A stretch of DNA of 64,000 nt from Chloroflexota bacterium (GCA_009841405.1 VXLV01000124.1:1-64000); one strand, 5' to 3'; positions 1-8,751 are shown, numbered from the stretch's first letter. A program made the numbers and translations. The notes: generated from the sequence alone by a model not told the origin.

Positions 1-2320
1 CAATCGCTGTGATGGTCGCGCGTTCCGCGGCGCGGACGGTGAATTCGGCCGTCGGCGAGACCGTCACGCTCGGCATGGCGGCAAGCTCGGTGGGCTGGGC
101 AGTCGCCGCGATTTCAGCCGTTCGCGTTGCGCGCGCAATCGCTGCGGTCGTCGCGCGTTCTACTGCCCGGACTGTGAATTCGGCCGTCTGCGAAGCAGTC
201 GCGCTCGGCATGGCGGCAAGAACGGTGGGCTGGACGGTCGCCAGCGCGATTTCGGCCGTCCGCGTTGCCCGCGCAATCGCTCTGATGGTCGCGCGTTCCG
301 CGGCGCGGTCTATCAAGACGGCCGTCGGCGAAGCAGTCGCGCTCGGCGTGGCGACAAGCTCGGTGGGCTGTACTGTCTCAGCCGTCCGCGTTGCCCGCGC
401 TATCGCCGTGATCGTCGCGCGTTCCACTGCGCGGACGGTGTATTCGACCGTCGGCGAACCTGGCGCGCTCGGTGTGGCGGCAAGCACGGTGGGCTGTACC
501 GTCGCCGCGATTTCAGCCGTCCGCGTTGCCCGCGCAATCTGCGTGAACGTCGCGCGTTCTACTGCGAGGACAGCGGGATCGGCCGTCGGTATATCAGTCG
601 CGCTTGGCGAAGCGGCAAGCTCGGTGGGCTGGACAGATGCCGCGATGTCAGCCGTCCGCATTGCCCGCGCGGTCGCCGCAATCGTCGCGCGTTCCGCGGC
701 GCGGTCCGTGAAGTCGGCCGTTGGCGAGCCAGTCGCGCTCGGCGTGGCGGCAAGTTCGGTGGCTTGGGCAGTTGCCGCGAGTTCAGCCGTCCGCGTTGCC
801 CGCGCAATCGCCGCGACCGTGGCGCGTTCTACAGTACGGACTGTGGGGCTGGCCGGCCGCATATCAGTCGCGCTCGGCGTTGCGGCAAGAACGGTGGGCT
901 GGGCAGTCGCCGCCGCGATTTCAGCCGTTCGCGTTGCCCGCGCAATCGCCGAGATCGTCGCGCGTTCCACTGCGCGGACTGTGAATTCGACCGTCGGCGA
1001 AGCAGTCGCGCTCGGTGTGGCGACAAGCTCGGCGGGCTGTACTGTCGCCGCGATTTCAGCCGTCCGCGTTGCCCGCGCAATCGCTGTGACCGTCGCGCGT
1101 TCAACGGCGCGGACTGTGAAGACGGCCGTCGGCGAATCAGTCGCGCTCGGCATGGCGGCAAGAACGGTGGCCTGGACAGTCGCCGCGACTTCAGCCGTTC
1201 GCGTTGCCCGCGCAATCGCCCTGATCGTCGCGCGGTCCACTGCGCGGACTGTGAAGTCGGCCGTGCGCGAAGCAGTCGCGCTCGGCGTGGCGGCAAGCTC
1301 GGTGGATTGGACAGTCGCCGCGATTTCAGCCGCCCGCGTTGCCCGCGCAATCTGCGTGAACGTCGCGCGTTCTACTGCGAGGACAGCAGGATCGGCCGTC
1401 GGTATATCAGTCGCGCTTGGCGAAGCGGCAAGCTCGGTGGGCTGGACAGATGCCGCGACTTCAGCCGTCCTCGTTTCCCGCGCAATCGCCGCGACTGTCG
1501 CATGTTCAAGGGCGCGGACTGTGAAGACGGCCGTCGGCGAGCCAGTCGCGCTCGGCGTGGCGACAAGCTCAGTAGGCTGGACAGTCGCCCTCGCGACTGC
1601 TCCCGTTCGCGTTGCCCGCGCTATCGCTGTGATCGTCGCGCGTTCCACTGCGCGGACTGTGAAGACGGCCGTCGGCGAAGCAGGCACGCTCGGAGTGGCG
1701 ACAAGCTCGGTGGGCTGTACTGTCTCAGCCGTCCGCGTTGCCCGCGCGGTCGCCGCAATCGTCGCGCGTTCCACTGCGCGGACTGTGAAGACGGCCGTCG
1801 GCGAAGCAGGCACGCCCGGAGTGGCGTCAAGCTCGGTGGGCTGTACTGTCTCAGCCGTCCGCGTCGCCCGCGAAATCGCCGTGATCGTCGCGCGTTCTAC
1901 TGCCCGGACTGTGAATGCGGCCGTCGGCGAAGCAGGCACGCTCGGCGTGGCGGTAAGAACGGTGGGCTGGAACGTCGCCAGCGGCGCCGTAGTTTCCAGC
2001 GTAGCTGTTGCCTCGTCCCTGCCAGTGAGCAAAGCAGTGGCCGGCAATGGCGCGGCGGGAGTCGCTGTGATCGGCTCAGCCGTTTTCGCGTCGACAGCCG
2101 TCGCCAAAGGGGTAGCCGGCAATGGACTCAAGGGCGTGTACGTCGCGGTAAGCGTGGCGGCGGGGGCCGGGATTTCAGTCGCCGGCTTCGCTGTTGGGCT
2201 TGGCGGAAGCGGCGGGTTCTGCGTGGCGGTGGACAGTAGTAGCGCGAAAAGGCCGGCAAACAGCAGTGAAAACGCCGCAGTCAGAGCTACGGCCAGCTCC
2301 TTGCCTCTATTGCGCCGCAT
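1..2320 (-). CDS. Membrane-anchored tandem-repeat protein (partial, C-terminus beyond window)
   Basis: The frame starts at ATG 2320 and stays open to the left edge, so at least 773 residues with the C-terminus missing. Residues about 8-33 form one hydrophobic segment after a basic start (MRRNRGK), a signal anchor or signal peptide. About 100 Pro/Thr/Ala-rich residues follow, then fifteen repeats of 42-46 residues (mostly 45). Each has a predicted-helical stretch like RAVERATITAIARATRTAE and a Pro/Thr/Ser linker like QPTELAATPSATASPT. The ATG lies 3 bp after the stop of the upstream kinase-like gene, so the two are probably co-transcribed and translationally coupled. I do not recognise a family. 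It may be an extracytoplasmic stalk or surface protein. Long open frames on the opposite strand are by-products of the repeat composition. Confidence 0.75.
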   Translation of the reverse strand, partial: MRRNRGKELAVALTAAFSLLFAGLFALLLSTATQNPPLPPSPTAKPATEIPAPAATLTATYTPLSPLPATPLATAVDAKTAEPITATPAAPLPATALLTGRDEATATLETTAPLATFQPTVLTATPSVPASPTAAFTVRAVERATITAISRATRTAETVQPTELDATPGVPASPTAVFTVRAVERATIAATARATRTAETVQPTELVATPSVPASPTAVFTVRAVERATITAIARATRTGAVARATVQPTELVATPSATGSPTAVFTVRALEHATVAAIARETRTAEVAASVQPTELAASPSATDIPTADPAVLAVERATFTQIARATRAAEIAATVQSTELAATPSATASRTADFTVRAVDRATIRAIARATRTAEVAATVQATVLAAMPSATDSPTAVFTVRAVERATVTAIARATRTAEIAATVQPAELVATPSATASPTVEFTVRAVERATISAIARATRTAEIAAATAQPTVLAATPSATDMRPASPTVRTVERATVAAIARATRTAELAATAQATELAATPSATGSPTADFTDRAAERATIAATARAMRTADIAASVQPTELAASPSATDIPTADPAVLAVERATFTQIARATRTAEIAATVQPTVLAATPSAPGSPTVEYTVRAVERATITAIARATRTAETVQPTELVATPSATASPTAVLIDRAAERATIRAIARATRTAEIALATVQPTVLAAMPSATASQTAEFTVRAVERATTAAIARATRTAEIAATAQPTELAAMPSVTVSPTAEFTVRAAERATITAI
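15..2000. repeat. Fifteen tandem in-frame repeats of ~135 bp
   Basis: The block GTCGCGCGTTC (one copy GTGGCGCGTTC) recurs at 15, 150, 288, 414, 549, 684, 819, 957, 1092, 1227, 1362, 1497, 1635, 1761 and 1887. Spacings are 135, 138 or 126 bp, all multiples of three, so copy-number changes keep the minus-strand protein frame. Units 549-683 and 1362-1496 are nearly identical to each other and share a variant (GGATCGGCCGTCGGTATATC) absent elsewhere, pointing to a segmental duplication six units apart. The array continues off the left edge. Confidence 0.9.
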
Positions 2321-2323
2321 AGG

Positions 2324-5300
2324 CTAGTCCTCGATTGACGCAGCCAATTGCAATGGCAGCGCCAGATGAAAGACTGACCCGCCCTCATCATCGCTCGTCA
2401 CCCACAAGTCGCCGTCGCGGGCGCGAACAAAGGCTCTCGCGATGCTCATACGCACACCGGTGTCGCTGAAACCGGCTATGCCAGGATTCTCTCGTCGATA
2501 TTTGCGCGCGAACACACGCTGTAGATCGGCGCGCGCAATTCCGCCGCCTTGGTCCCGTATGGCGATTTCCACCGCCTCGACCGGTCCAGACGCGCCGGGC
2601 AGGACTTTCGCGCCCGCCGACAGGGTGATACCAATTTGCGAACCCGGCGGAGATACCCCGCGCGCATTGTCCAGCATGTGGGTGATGAATCGCTTGAGGC
2701 TATCTTTGTCGATGTTCACTGGCGGCAAGTGATCATCCAGCGACAACTCAAGCATGAGATCGCTTTCATCGAATTGCGCCGCCTGTTCCTGCAAGACGTC
2801 TTCAATGACACCGAGCACATCGACATCGCCCTGCCGCAGCGCAAAACTGTTCGCTTCAAGCTCGGCCAGCCCATGTGCCTCGTTGATCGTCTTAATCAGT
2901 TGGTCAATGTCGCCGGCAACCATCCGCAGCACCTGAAGTTGCGCTGCGCCCAGGATGCCAATCGACTCGGTCAACAGAAGCTCGGTGTAATCGGAAATAG
3001 AAGTGATTTGCGGCTGCAAGTCTCGCAACAGGCCCGATAGTAGATCGCGCTGCCGGCGCATGGGGCTAGCCTCTGTTTCCTCGGCCGCCTCATGAATCTG
3101 CGGCACGCCAACGCGCGGCGATTCAAGCTCCGTCCGCGCGTCGCTCAATGCAAGCGCCAACTGCTCCCGTTGCTCAGTCAGGCGATCGACCGTGGCGCGC
3201 AAGTCCTCAAGTTCGTCGCTGGCGCCGCCCTCGCCCGCTTCGATTGTGTCGGCAACCTTGGTCCGCAGCTGGTCGCGCAGGCGCAGCAAATTGTCGCGCT
3301 CTTCTGTCAAAGCCGCGACCTGCTGATCGAAATTGCGCTGCCCTTCAGTATTCGCGGCAAGCGCCTCGCTGAGTTCATCAATGCGCGCGCGCTGGTTCCG
3401 CTTTTCCGCTTCGGCTTCATCTAGACGGGCGAGAAGTTCCTGCTGCTCCCGCCGCATGTTTTCGCGCGCGTTGAGCAATTGTTCGTGGTCGGCGCTCAAA
3501 TGATTCAGTTGCCGCGACAGTTTATCGCTGTCGCCCTTTCCCGCCGCCAGCAGTCGCTCTCGCTCGCCAACGAGCAGCGCGCGCTCCTCATTGAGGTCAT
3601 CGAGATGCCCAGCCAGTGTCTTTCGTTCAGCATACAACTGGATAAGCAAGTGCGTCATATTTGCGAAGCTGCTGCCCACGCCCATGGATTCCAGCTTTGA
3701 TGTGATGGAATCCAGGCGTCTCCGCTGCTGTTCCTGTTCCAGATCGAGTTGCGCTGTTTCATCCGCCAGGCTCTGCAAGATAGGGGCGATTCCGGCGCTG
3801 GCCCCGGACTGCCCTATCAGAAGCATGGCGTTGACTTGCCGACGTAGCCGGTCACGGACGCTTACCAGCAGATTGTATTCTTTGTGCAGGAACTCGCGGA
3901 TCACCTGCGCGATCGTCTCGCCGCTGGCGACATTCAGTACGCGCAGCACCGTTTCCGCTTCAAGCAAATCAAGCGCGCTCTGCTCGCAGGCGGCTCGCAT
4001 ATTGCCCTGCGCGTCCATGGCCGCCGTCAATCGTTGCAGAGCGCGCGGATCGCCGCCATCGTCAGAGAGCGTCTCTATCAGGCGGACATGCTGCTGTTGC
4101 AACTGCTGCTTGAGCTGCGCTACCTGGGACGCCAGCTTGGTCCGCCGTTCGGTGACGCGCGCGAAGCTTGTCTCAAGTTCTTGGCGCGTGGCCATGAGCG
4201 CATCGGCGTCCATAGCGAATTCGACCGGCCCGGCCGCGATATTCTCCAGCTTCCGCGCCTCTGCCAGCGCGTTTGAGGCAGCCGCGGTCGCGCTCCATTC
4301 AAGCAAGCGCGCGGCAAGGAAACCAAGATCGCGCAGCAATTCTATCTGCTCAACAGACAAGTCCGCCTGTCGATAGGGAATACTGACGAGCAACACAGCC
4401 TTGAGGCTGCCGCCCGCCATCAGCGGCTGGACATACACGCTGCTCAGCGTTTCGATATTCAGGCGGCGAAACAGGTCGGCCAGTTCCTCGGCGTGATACT
4501 CCGGAAACATGATCGTTTGCTCGGCGCGATTCAAGGCCTCAAGCAGCGTTGGCTGTTCATTGAGATTCAGCGAGATACCGGACAAGCGCCGATCCGCGAC
4601 CCGGTCATAGCCGGCGGCGACGTCAGCATAATTGTTGTCTTGCACGCGGGCCAGCACGCCGACGTCAGCGCCCAGCGTCTCAAGCGCGGTTTCGACGATT
4701 TGGGCCGGCAAGTCCGAATCTTCTCGCGGCTCCATCATCGTTGCCGCCGCGCTAAGCGCCAGCCCCTGGTCTCTGTGCACGGGCGCCGCCGAGAAGCTCC
4801 AGGAAGACGGCGCTGCCAGCAGCGGATCAGCGGATGGTCTCTCATTTTCGGTGGCGGGCGCCTCGAGGGCCGCCGACGGCTGCGAAGCGGCTGTCACCAC
4901 TTCGACCAGGCTGTTTTCAAGCAATGCCACCGCCAGCCGATAGATGATCGCCGGGAAGAGCGCCAATCCAGCGACATAGGCCAGGCGCGCCCCGCCGAGG
5001 TAGCTGCCGGCGACGTCGCCTTCCGACAGCAGTACCAGATCCAAGCCGTTGCCCAAAATGACGATAAGAAAGAAGAGGGCTTTCAGCGGCGCGTCCAACA
5101 GATGCCGCGCGTTAAGAACCGCAAGCGCCAGGCCTGCAATCGCGATCGCTATCGGTATCGCTGACCATATCGCCGCATATTCCGTAGCGTTAAAGGCGGC
5201 GGCTTCGCCAGACGCGGCCAGCCAGCTCTGCGCCGTATTCAAATAGAGCAGCGCCAGCAGCAAGCTGCCGCCAAAAATGAAAAGATTTGACCGATTCTGC

Positions 5301-5632
5301 CAGCGCGCGAAGTCCGCGCTGAGAAAGGCCCAGGCCATGACCACAAGCGTTAAGGCGTATGCCAGCCGTTCCAGCGGCGGCATAAAGCGATTGGCGTTGA
5401 TATTCGCGGCTTGCGCCAGCAGCGCAGCGCCCATCATCACCAGCCATACCAGCAGAATGCCGGCGGCGCTGTACAAGAAGCGACGGGTGGCGTGCTCCAA
5501 TGGAAAGCGAGAGCGATGCCCGATCGCAAGGTACAAGCCGCCCAGGCTGAAGCCAATCACCAACAGGAAAAACAGCAGGTCGCCGGGGAACTGTAAAAAG
5601 AGGTCGAGGAATTGGCGTGGCGCTATTGACAA
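2324..5632 (-). CDS. 7TM-GAF-coiled-coil protein with degenerate histidine kinase core
   Basis: 1102 residues from a TTG at 5632. About seven hydrophobic segments fill residues 15-240, then a GAF-like domain (about 290-450), then a long Gln/Glu/Arg-rich coiled coil (about 480-850). The C-terminal 240 residues resemble HisKA plus HATPase_c. In the H-box (RDLQPQITSISDYTELL) the phosphoacceptor His position is Arg, about residue 870. The N-box (DNARG) and G1 box (DQGGGI, about 1027) are kept. The G2 box reads SDTGVRMSI, without the usual glycines. The fold suggests signalling across the membrane; the motifs suggest weak or no autophosphorylation. It is followed 3 bp later by the repeat-protein gene. 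No response regulator lies nearby. Confidence 0.8.
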   Translation of the reverse strand: MSIAPRQFLDLFLQFPGDLLFFLLVIGFSLGGLYLAIGHRSRFPLEHATRRFLYSAAGILLVWLVMMGAALLAQAANINANRFMPPLERLAYALTLVVMAWAFLSADFARWQNRSNLFIFGGSLLLALLYLNTAQSWLAASGEAAAFNATEYAAIWSAIPIAIAIAGLALAVLNARHLLDAPLKALFFLIVILGNGLDLVLLSEGDVAGSYLGGARLAYVAGLALFPAIIYRLAVALLENSLVEVVTAASQPSAALEAPATENERPSADPLLAAPSSWSFSAAPVHRDQGLALSAAATMMEPREDSDLPAQIVETALETLGADVGVLARVQDNNYADVAAGYDRVADRRLSGISLNLNEQPTLLEALNRAEQTIMFPEYHAEELADLFRRLNIETLSSVYVQPLMAGGSLKAVLLVSIPYRQADLSVEQIELLRDLGFLAARLLEWSATAAASNALAEARKLENIAAGPVEFAMDADALMATRQELETSFARVTERRTKLASQVAQLKQQLQQQHVRLIETLSDDGGDPRALQRLTAAMDAQGNMRAACEQSALDLLEAETVLRVLNVASGETIAQVIREFLHKEYNLLVSVRDRLRRQVNAMLLIGQSGASAGIAPILQSLADETAQLDLEQEQQRRRLDSITSKLESMGVGSSFANMTHLLIQLYAERKTLAGHLDDLNEERALLVGERERLLAAGKGDSDKLSRQLNHLSADHEQLLNARENMRREQQELLARLDEAEAEKRNQRARIDELSEALAANTEGQRNFDQQVAALTEERDNLLRLRDQLRTKVADTIEAGEGGASDELEDLRATVDRLTEQREQLALALSDARTELESPRVGVPQIHEAAEETEASPMRRQRDLLSGLLRDLQPQITSISDYTELLLTESIGILGAAQLQVLRMVAGDIDQLIKTINEAHGLAELEANSFALRQGDVDVLGVIEDVLQEQAAQFDESDLMLELSLDDHLPPVNIDKDSLKRFITHMLDNARGVSPPGSQIGITLSAGAKVLPGASGPVEAVEIAIRDQGGGIARADLQRVFARKYRRENPGIAGFSDTGVRMSIARAFVRARDGDLWVTSDDEGGSVFHLALPLQLAASIED

Positions 5633-5770
5633 CTCACACCGTCCCTGAGGCGCCGCAGCCTGCTGAACTCAGCCACGTGGAATCGCTTACTGTCTTCATA
5701 TTTGCAAATGATTTGATGTCGCCTCCGACGCGAAAGACACGCACACGCCGGGCGGCGCGCGCTTCGAGCC

Positions 5771-5779
5771 AGTATAGCA
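5771..5779 (-). promoter_or_regulatory. Extended -10 promoter for the kinase-like gene
   Basis: On the minus strand the sequence reads TGCTATACT, an extended -10 (TGN plus TATACT). No good -35 box sits 17 bp upstream. It would give a 5' UTR of about 130 nt before the TTG start at 5632. This is a motif match only. Confidence 0.4.
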
Positions 5780-5854
5780 TAGGCGCCATTTGCGCACTTT
5801 GGAATTTACCTGAGATTGCGCCGGTAGCAGCGCCGGCGCTCAATTGAATTGCAG

Positions 5855-5883
5855 TTGACGATGTCTGGCCAACAATCTACACT
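5855..5883 (+). promoter_or_regulatory. Sigma70-type promoter for the NUDIX gene
   Basis: TTGACG (5855-5860), 17-bp spacer, TACACT (5878-5883). Transcription would start near 5890, about 27 nt before the GTG start at 5917. The 284-bp divergent gap 5633-5916 holds this promoter and the kinase promoter; I see no gene in it. Confidence 0.6.
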
Positions 5884-5916
5884 CGGGAAGACTCTTTTGA
5901 CACTCGAGCGTATCGC

Positions 5917-6366
5917 GTGACCCGTCAACTTTCGGCATTTCTGCGCAGATTTCCGGTTTTCGTACGGCTGCCATACCGGGTCTACAGTCGAATGCAAGCG
6001 AGATACACGATTGGCGTGGCTGCGGTGGTAAAGGATGACCGCGGCCGTATCCTGCTAGTCGAGCATTCGTACCATCCGCGCTATCCTTGGGGCTTGCCCG
6101 GCGGCTGGATCGGCCATGACGAAGACCCGGCGGCGGCCGTCACTCGCGAGCTAATGGAAGAATTGCAGCTTGAGGTCGATGTGATTCGCGTCATCCACAT
6201 TAGCAAGACCTTGCGCAACCATATCGACCTTGCCTTTCTCTGCAAGGCCAGGCGCCCTGTCGGCAAGCTGAGCCACGAACTGCTGGACTACGCCTGGGTG
6301 AGCTGCGACGAGCTGCCCGAAATCACGCGTTTTCACCGGCAATCAATCGAGGCCGCTCATGTGTAG
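5917..6366 (+). CDS. NUDIX hydrolase
   Basis: 149 residues. NUDIX enzymes cleave nucleoside diphosphates linked to another moiety, using a Mg-binding loop. The box is GGWIGHDEDP followed by REL.EE, so the catalytic REXXEE glutamates are present; the glycine near the end of the consensus is replaced (EELQL). A hydrophobic beta strand (YTIGVAAVV) precedes it, as in the family. The start is GTG 5917, chosen because the frame closes just upstream and it lies suitably behind the promoter at 5855-5883. An alternative is ATG 5992, which would remove a basic N-terminal segment. The substrate cannot be told. The next gene follows after 17 bp on the same strand. Confidence 0.85.
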   Translation: MTRQLSAFLRRFPVFVRLPYRVYSRMQARYTIGVAAVVKDDRGRILLVEHSYHPRYPWGLPGGWIGHDEDPAAAVTRELMEELQLEVDVIRVIHISKTLRNHIDLAFLCKARRPVGKLSHELLDYAWVSCDELPEITRFHRQSIEAAHV

Positions 6367-6383
6367 CAGCCCGGGAGCATAGC

Positions 6384-8012
6384 ATGGGCGCCAGCCTAAA
6401 CGCGCGCCGCCGCCGCGCGGGTTTTCCTTTCTTGCTGACGTTTTCCATCTTGCTCGCTGTGTCGGCAATCGGCTTGCTCGTCTATTATCTGGTCACATTC
6501 AGCCGGCGCGAGCAAGAGCTGCCGGCCGGCGTCACCGTGGCCGGGATCAACGTCGGCCAACTCAGCGAACGTAATGCCGTAGCGCGTTGGGAACGCGCTT
6601 ATGCCGAGCCGATTCTCCTGGTGTATTCAAACGACCTGGGCGACCATCCGATCCAACTGCATCCCGACCAGGTCGGCTGGCGGATTAGCAGCGAGCCGAT
6701 GTTGGCCGGCGCGCTGGCTTCGGGCCAGGAAGGCGGCGGATTCTGGCGCCGCTTTCTCGATTTTCTTTTGGGTATTGAACTTTCCGTCTCGGAGGACATT
6801 CCTCTGGTGGCGGATTACCAAGACAACGCGCTGGAAGCATTCCTGCGCGATGTGGCCGCGCGCTACGACGATCGGCCAGGCAGCGCCACCTTTGACCTTG
6901 AGACGCTGACTATTTATCCAGGCGGTAGCGGTTACGCCCTGGATGTGGCCGCCGCGATGCCGGCCGTGGACGCCGCGCTGCGCTCCGCCAGTAAACGATA
7001 TGTTGAGTTGCCGGTCAACCCGCACGGGCGCCAGGAATTGCGCCTGGATACGCTGCGCGCGCTGATTATCAACTATCTCGACAGCCGCGGCTTCATTTAC
7101 GATGGCCAAGGCACAGTGGCGTCCGTCTATATCATTGACCTGGTGTCCGGCGACGAGATCGACATCCTGGGCGATGTCGCCTATTCAGCGGCGAGCACCA
7201 TCAAGATGCCGATCATCATCGAGTATCTCCGCCTGCTAAATCGCGAACCCACCGCTGGCGAAGCCTGGCTGATGGTGAATTCGCTGTTGTGCAGCAACAA
7301 CAGTTCCTCAAATCTGATTATGGAAATCATTGGCGGCAATGATATTTTTGCGGGCCTGCGCCGCGTCACCGCCACCTTGCAGTCGATCAGCGCGTCAAAC
7401 ACTTATATCTCTGCGCCATTTTACCTGGGGGTCGAGGGGCAGCAATTGGGCTCGATTCAGGCGCCGGCAACCACGCCCAATCAAAGCTTCAGTACCGAGC
7501 CGGATCCATTTAACCAAACCACTGCCGCGGACATGGGGACGATTTTCAGCCTGATCTACGATTGCGCGCACTACAATTCGGGGCTGGCATTGGCCCTGCC
7601 CGAAGGCCAAATAACGCAGCAAGAATGCCGGCGCATGCTGGAAGTGACCAGCGCGAATGATCTGGAGCGGCTGCTGCAAGGCGGCATCCCGCCGGAAGCG
7701 CGAATCTCCCACAAGAATGGCTGGATATTCGACACGGTCGGCGACGCCGGCATCGTCTATTCGCCCAACGGCCGTCATTACGTGATATCGGTATTCCTCT
7801 GGGAGCGAACTGAATTCCAGGACTATGAGAAGCTTTGGCCGCTGGTCGAAGAGATATCGCGCGCTGCCTGGAATTTCTTCAACCCCGAAAACGCCCTGTT
7901 GCAGCCGCGCGCGAATTTGCCGGTAACCGCCGTCGAATGCGCGGGCAACTACCTGCCGCCCAACCCTGAATCCGTGAACCTCGACGACATCAACGCCTGG
8001 AAACGCAACTGA
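6384..8012 (+). CDS. Membrane-anchored beta-lactamase/PBP-like serine hydrolase
   Basis: 542 residues. A transmembrane segment at about 14-38 places the rest outside the cytoplasm. Residues about 45-225 resemble the YoaR/VanW-type peptidoglycan-binding-like domain (starting PAGVTVAGINVGQLS). The C-terminal half is a class A beta-lactamase fold: the SxxK motif is STIK at about 271-274, the SDN-like triad is SNN at about 303, and the KTG-like motif is KNG at about 443. The last strand (HYVISVFLWE) fits. The likely role is cell-wall remodelling or a beta-lactamase-related hydrolase; the true substrate is open. The start ATG 6384 follows a GGGAG ribosome site. It probably shares a transcript with the NUDIX gene. 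Confidence 0.82.
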   Translation: MGASLNARRRRAGFPFLLTFSILLAVSAIGLLVYYLVTFSRREQELPAGVTVAGINVGQLSERNAVARWERAYAEPILLVYSNDLGDHPIQLHPDQVGWRISSEPMLAGALASGQEGGGFWRRFLDFLLGIELSVSEDIPLVADYQDNALEAFLRDVAARYDDRPGSATFDLETLTIYPGGSGYALDVAAAMPAVDAALRSASKRYVELPVNPHGRQELRLDTLRALIINYLDSRGFIYDGQGTVASVYIIDLVSGDEIDILGDVAYSAASTIKMPIIIEYLRLLNREPTAGEAWLMVNSLLCSNNSSSNLIMEIIGGNDIFAGLRRVTATLQSISASNTYISAPFYLGVEGQQLGSIQAPATTPNQSFSTEPDPFNQTTAADMGTIFSLIYDCAHYNSGLALALPEGQITQQECRRMLEVTSANDLERLLQGGIPPEARISHKNGWIFDTVGDAGIVYSPNGRHYVISVFLWERTEFQDYEKLWPLVEEISRAAWNFFNPENALLQPRANLPVTAVECAGNYLPPNPESVNLDDINAWKRN

Positions 8013-8052
8013 CCTCTGTACGCGGGCTTGGCATTAAGTTTCGCAAGCCTGG

Positions 8053-8385
8053 TCAATAGCTGGCGACGGCGTCCGCTTGCGATTCGTAAATGCGAAAGAT
8101 CTGGTCCAACCCCGACATCTCGATGGCTTCGCGCGCGCGGTCCGAGGGCTGGGACAGGCGCAAGTCTCCGCGGCTGCGCCGAGCGTGCTTGAGCGCCGTG
8201 ACCATTTCCCAAAGCCCGTCTTGGCCAAGCTTGTCGACGCCTTGCAAGTCCAGCACCAGGTAGCGCTTGCCCGCATCAATTTCATATTGTAAGAACGAGC
8301 CAAGCTGTTCCGCGCTTGCGCTGTCGATGGCGCCGCCCGCCTCGACGACCAGGATATTCCCGTGACTGGATCGCTGCAGCCGCAT
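8053..8385 (-). CDS. STAS-domain protein (anti-sigma factor antagonist-like)
   Basis: 110 residues forming a single STAS domain. The core matches SpoIIAA-type antagonists: beta strand ILVVEAGGAID, then SASAEQLGSFL, strand RYLVLDLQGVDKLGQDGLWEMV and a C-terminal helix ending SGLDQIFRIYES. The usual phosphorylatable Ser/Thr after the D-L-x-x-V segment appears to be replaced (DKLGQDGLWE), so partner-switching control may be altered. No anti-sigma factor kinase or sigma factor is adjacent. It is divergent from the small membrane protein at 8455 with a 69-bp gap between them. Confidence 0.78.
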   Translation of the reverse strand: MRLQRSSHGNILVVEAGGAIDSASAEQLGSFLQYEIDAGKRYLVLDLQGVDKLGQDGLWEMVTALKHARRSRGDLRLSQPSDRAREAIEMSGLDQIFRIYESQADAVASY

Positions 8386-8412
8386 TTGACATTACTCCGT
8401 TCCTGGCAAAGC

Positions 8413-8421
8413 TGATAGAAT
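8413..8421 (+). promoter_or_regulatory. Possible extended -10 promoter
   Basis: TGATAGAAT is an extended -10 (TG-N-TAGAAT) about 34 bp before the ATG of the membrane protein at 8455. A TTGACA at 8386-8391 is 24 bp away, too far for a normal -35. Confidence 0.35.
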
Positions 8422-8454
8422 GTCTTCGTCGATGGAGAACTCAACGCTTAGAGT

Positions 8455-8736
8455 ATGGACTGGAATTACGTCGGCCTCGGCTCTTTATTGGTCGCCCTTC
8501 TGCTGGTCATGGTGCAGCGCACCGAACCCAAACGCCGCCGGCTGGCCGCGCTTGTCGTCATCCCCGTCTTGCTGATCCTCCGGCAATATGCATTCCTGAA
8601 AGGCGACCTTCACGAAGAATCGCTCCTTGCCTTTGTCATCGGCGTCGTGCTTAGCTTTCTCTTCTGGTTGCTAATTGGCCGCTACAACCCGGTAGGCCAG
8701 GACAGCGAAGTCAAAGTTATCGGCATGGATGATTGA
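8455..8736 (+). CDS. Small membrane protein of unknown function
   Basis: 93 residues. Two or three hydrophobic segments are visible: about 5-20, 31-45 (LAALVVIPVLLIL) and 60-76 (LLAFVIGVVLSFLFWLLIG). A positively charged loop (RTEPKRRR) lies between the first two. The C-terminus is short and acidic (EVKVIGMDD). I do not recognise a family. It is convergent with mrp, with 15 bp between the stops. Confidence 0.65.
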   Translation: MDWNYVGLGSLLVALLLVMVQRTEPKRRRLAALVVIPVLLILRQYAFLKGDLHEESLLAFVIGVVLSFLFWLLIGRYNPVGQDSEVKVIGMDD

Positions 8737-8751
8737 TCACGGTGGCCAGGC

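Noticed and set aside
15..2000. Regular repeats resembling a CRISPR array
   Set aside because: Units are ~135 bp and fully repetitive with no unique spacers; they are coding repeats, and no cas genes are present.
9..2327. 772-codon open frame on the plus strand, apparently a repeat protein
   Set aside because: It has no ribosome site or promoter, its composition is generic V/A/R-rich, and the minus strand gives a proper membrane-anchored Pro/Thr repeat protein coupled to the upstream gene.
8034..8444. 136-codon frame overlapping the STAS gene
   Set aside because: The STAS frame has a clear domain; this is a shifted frame of it.
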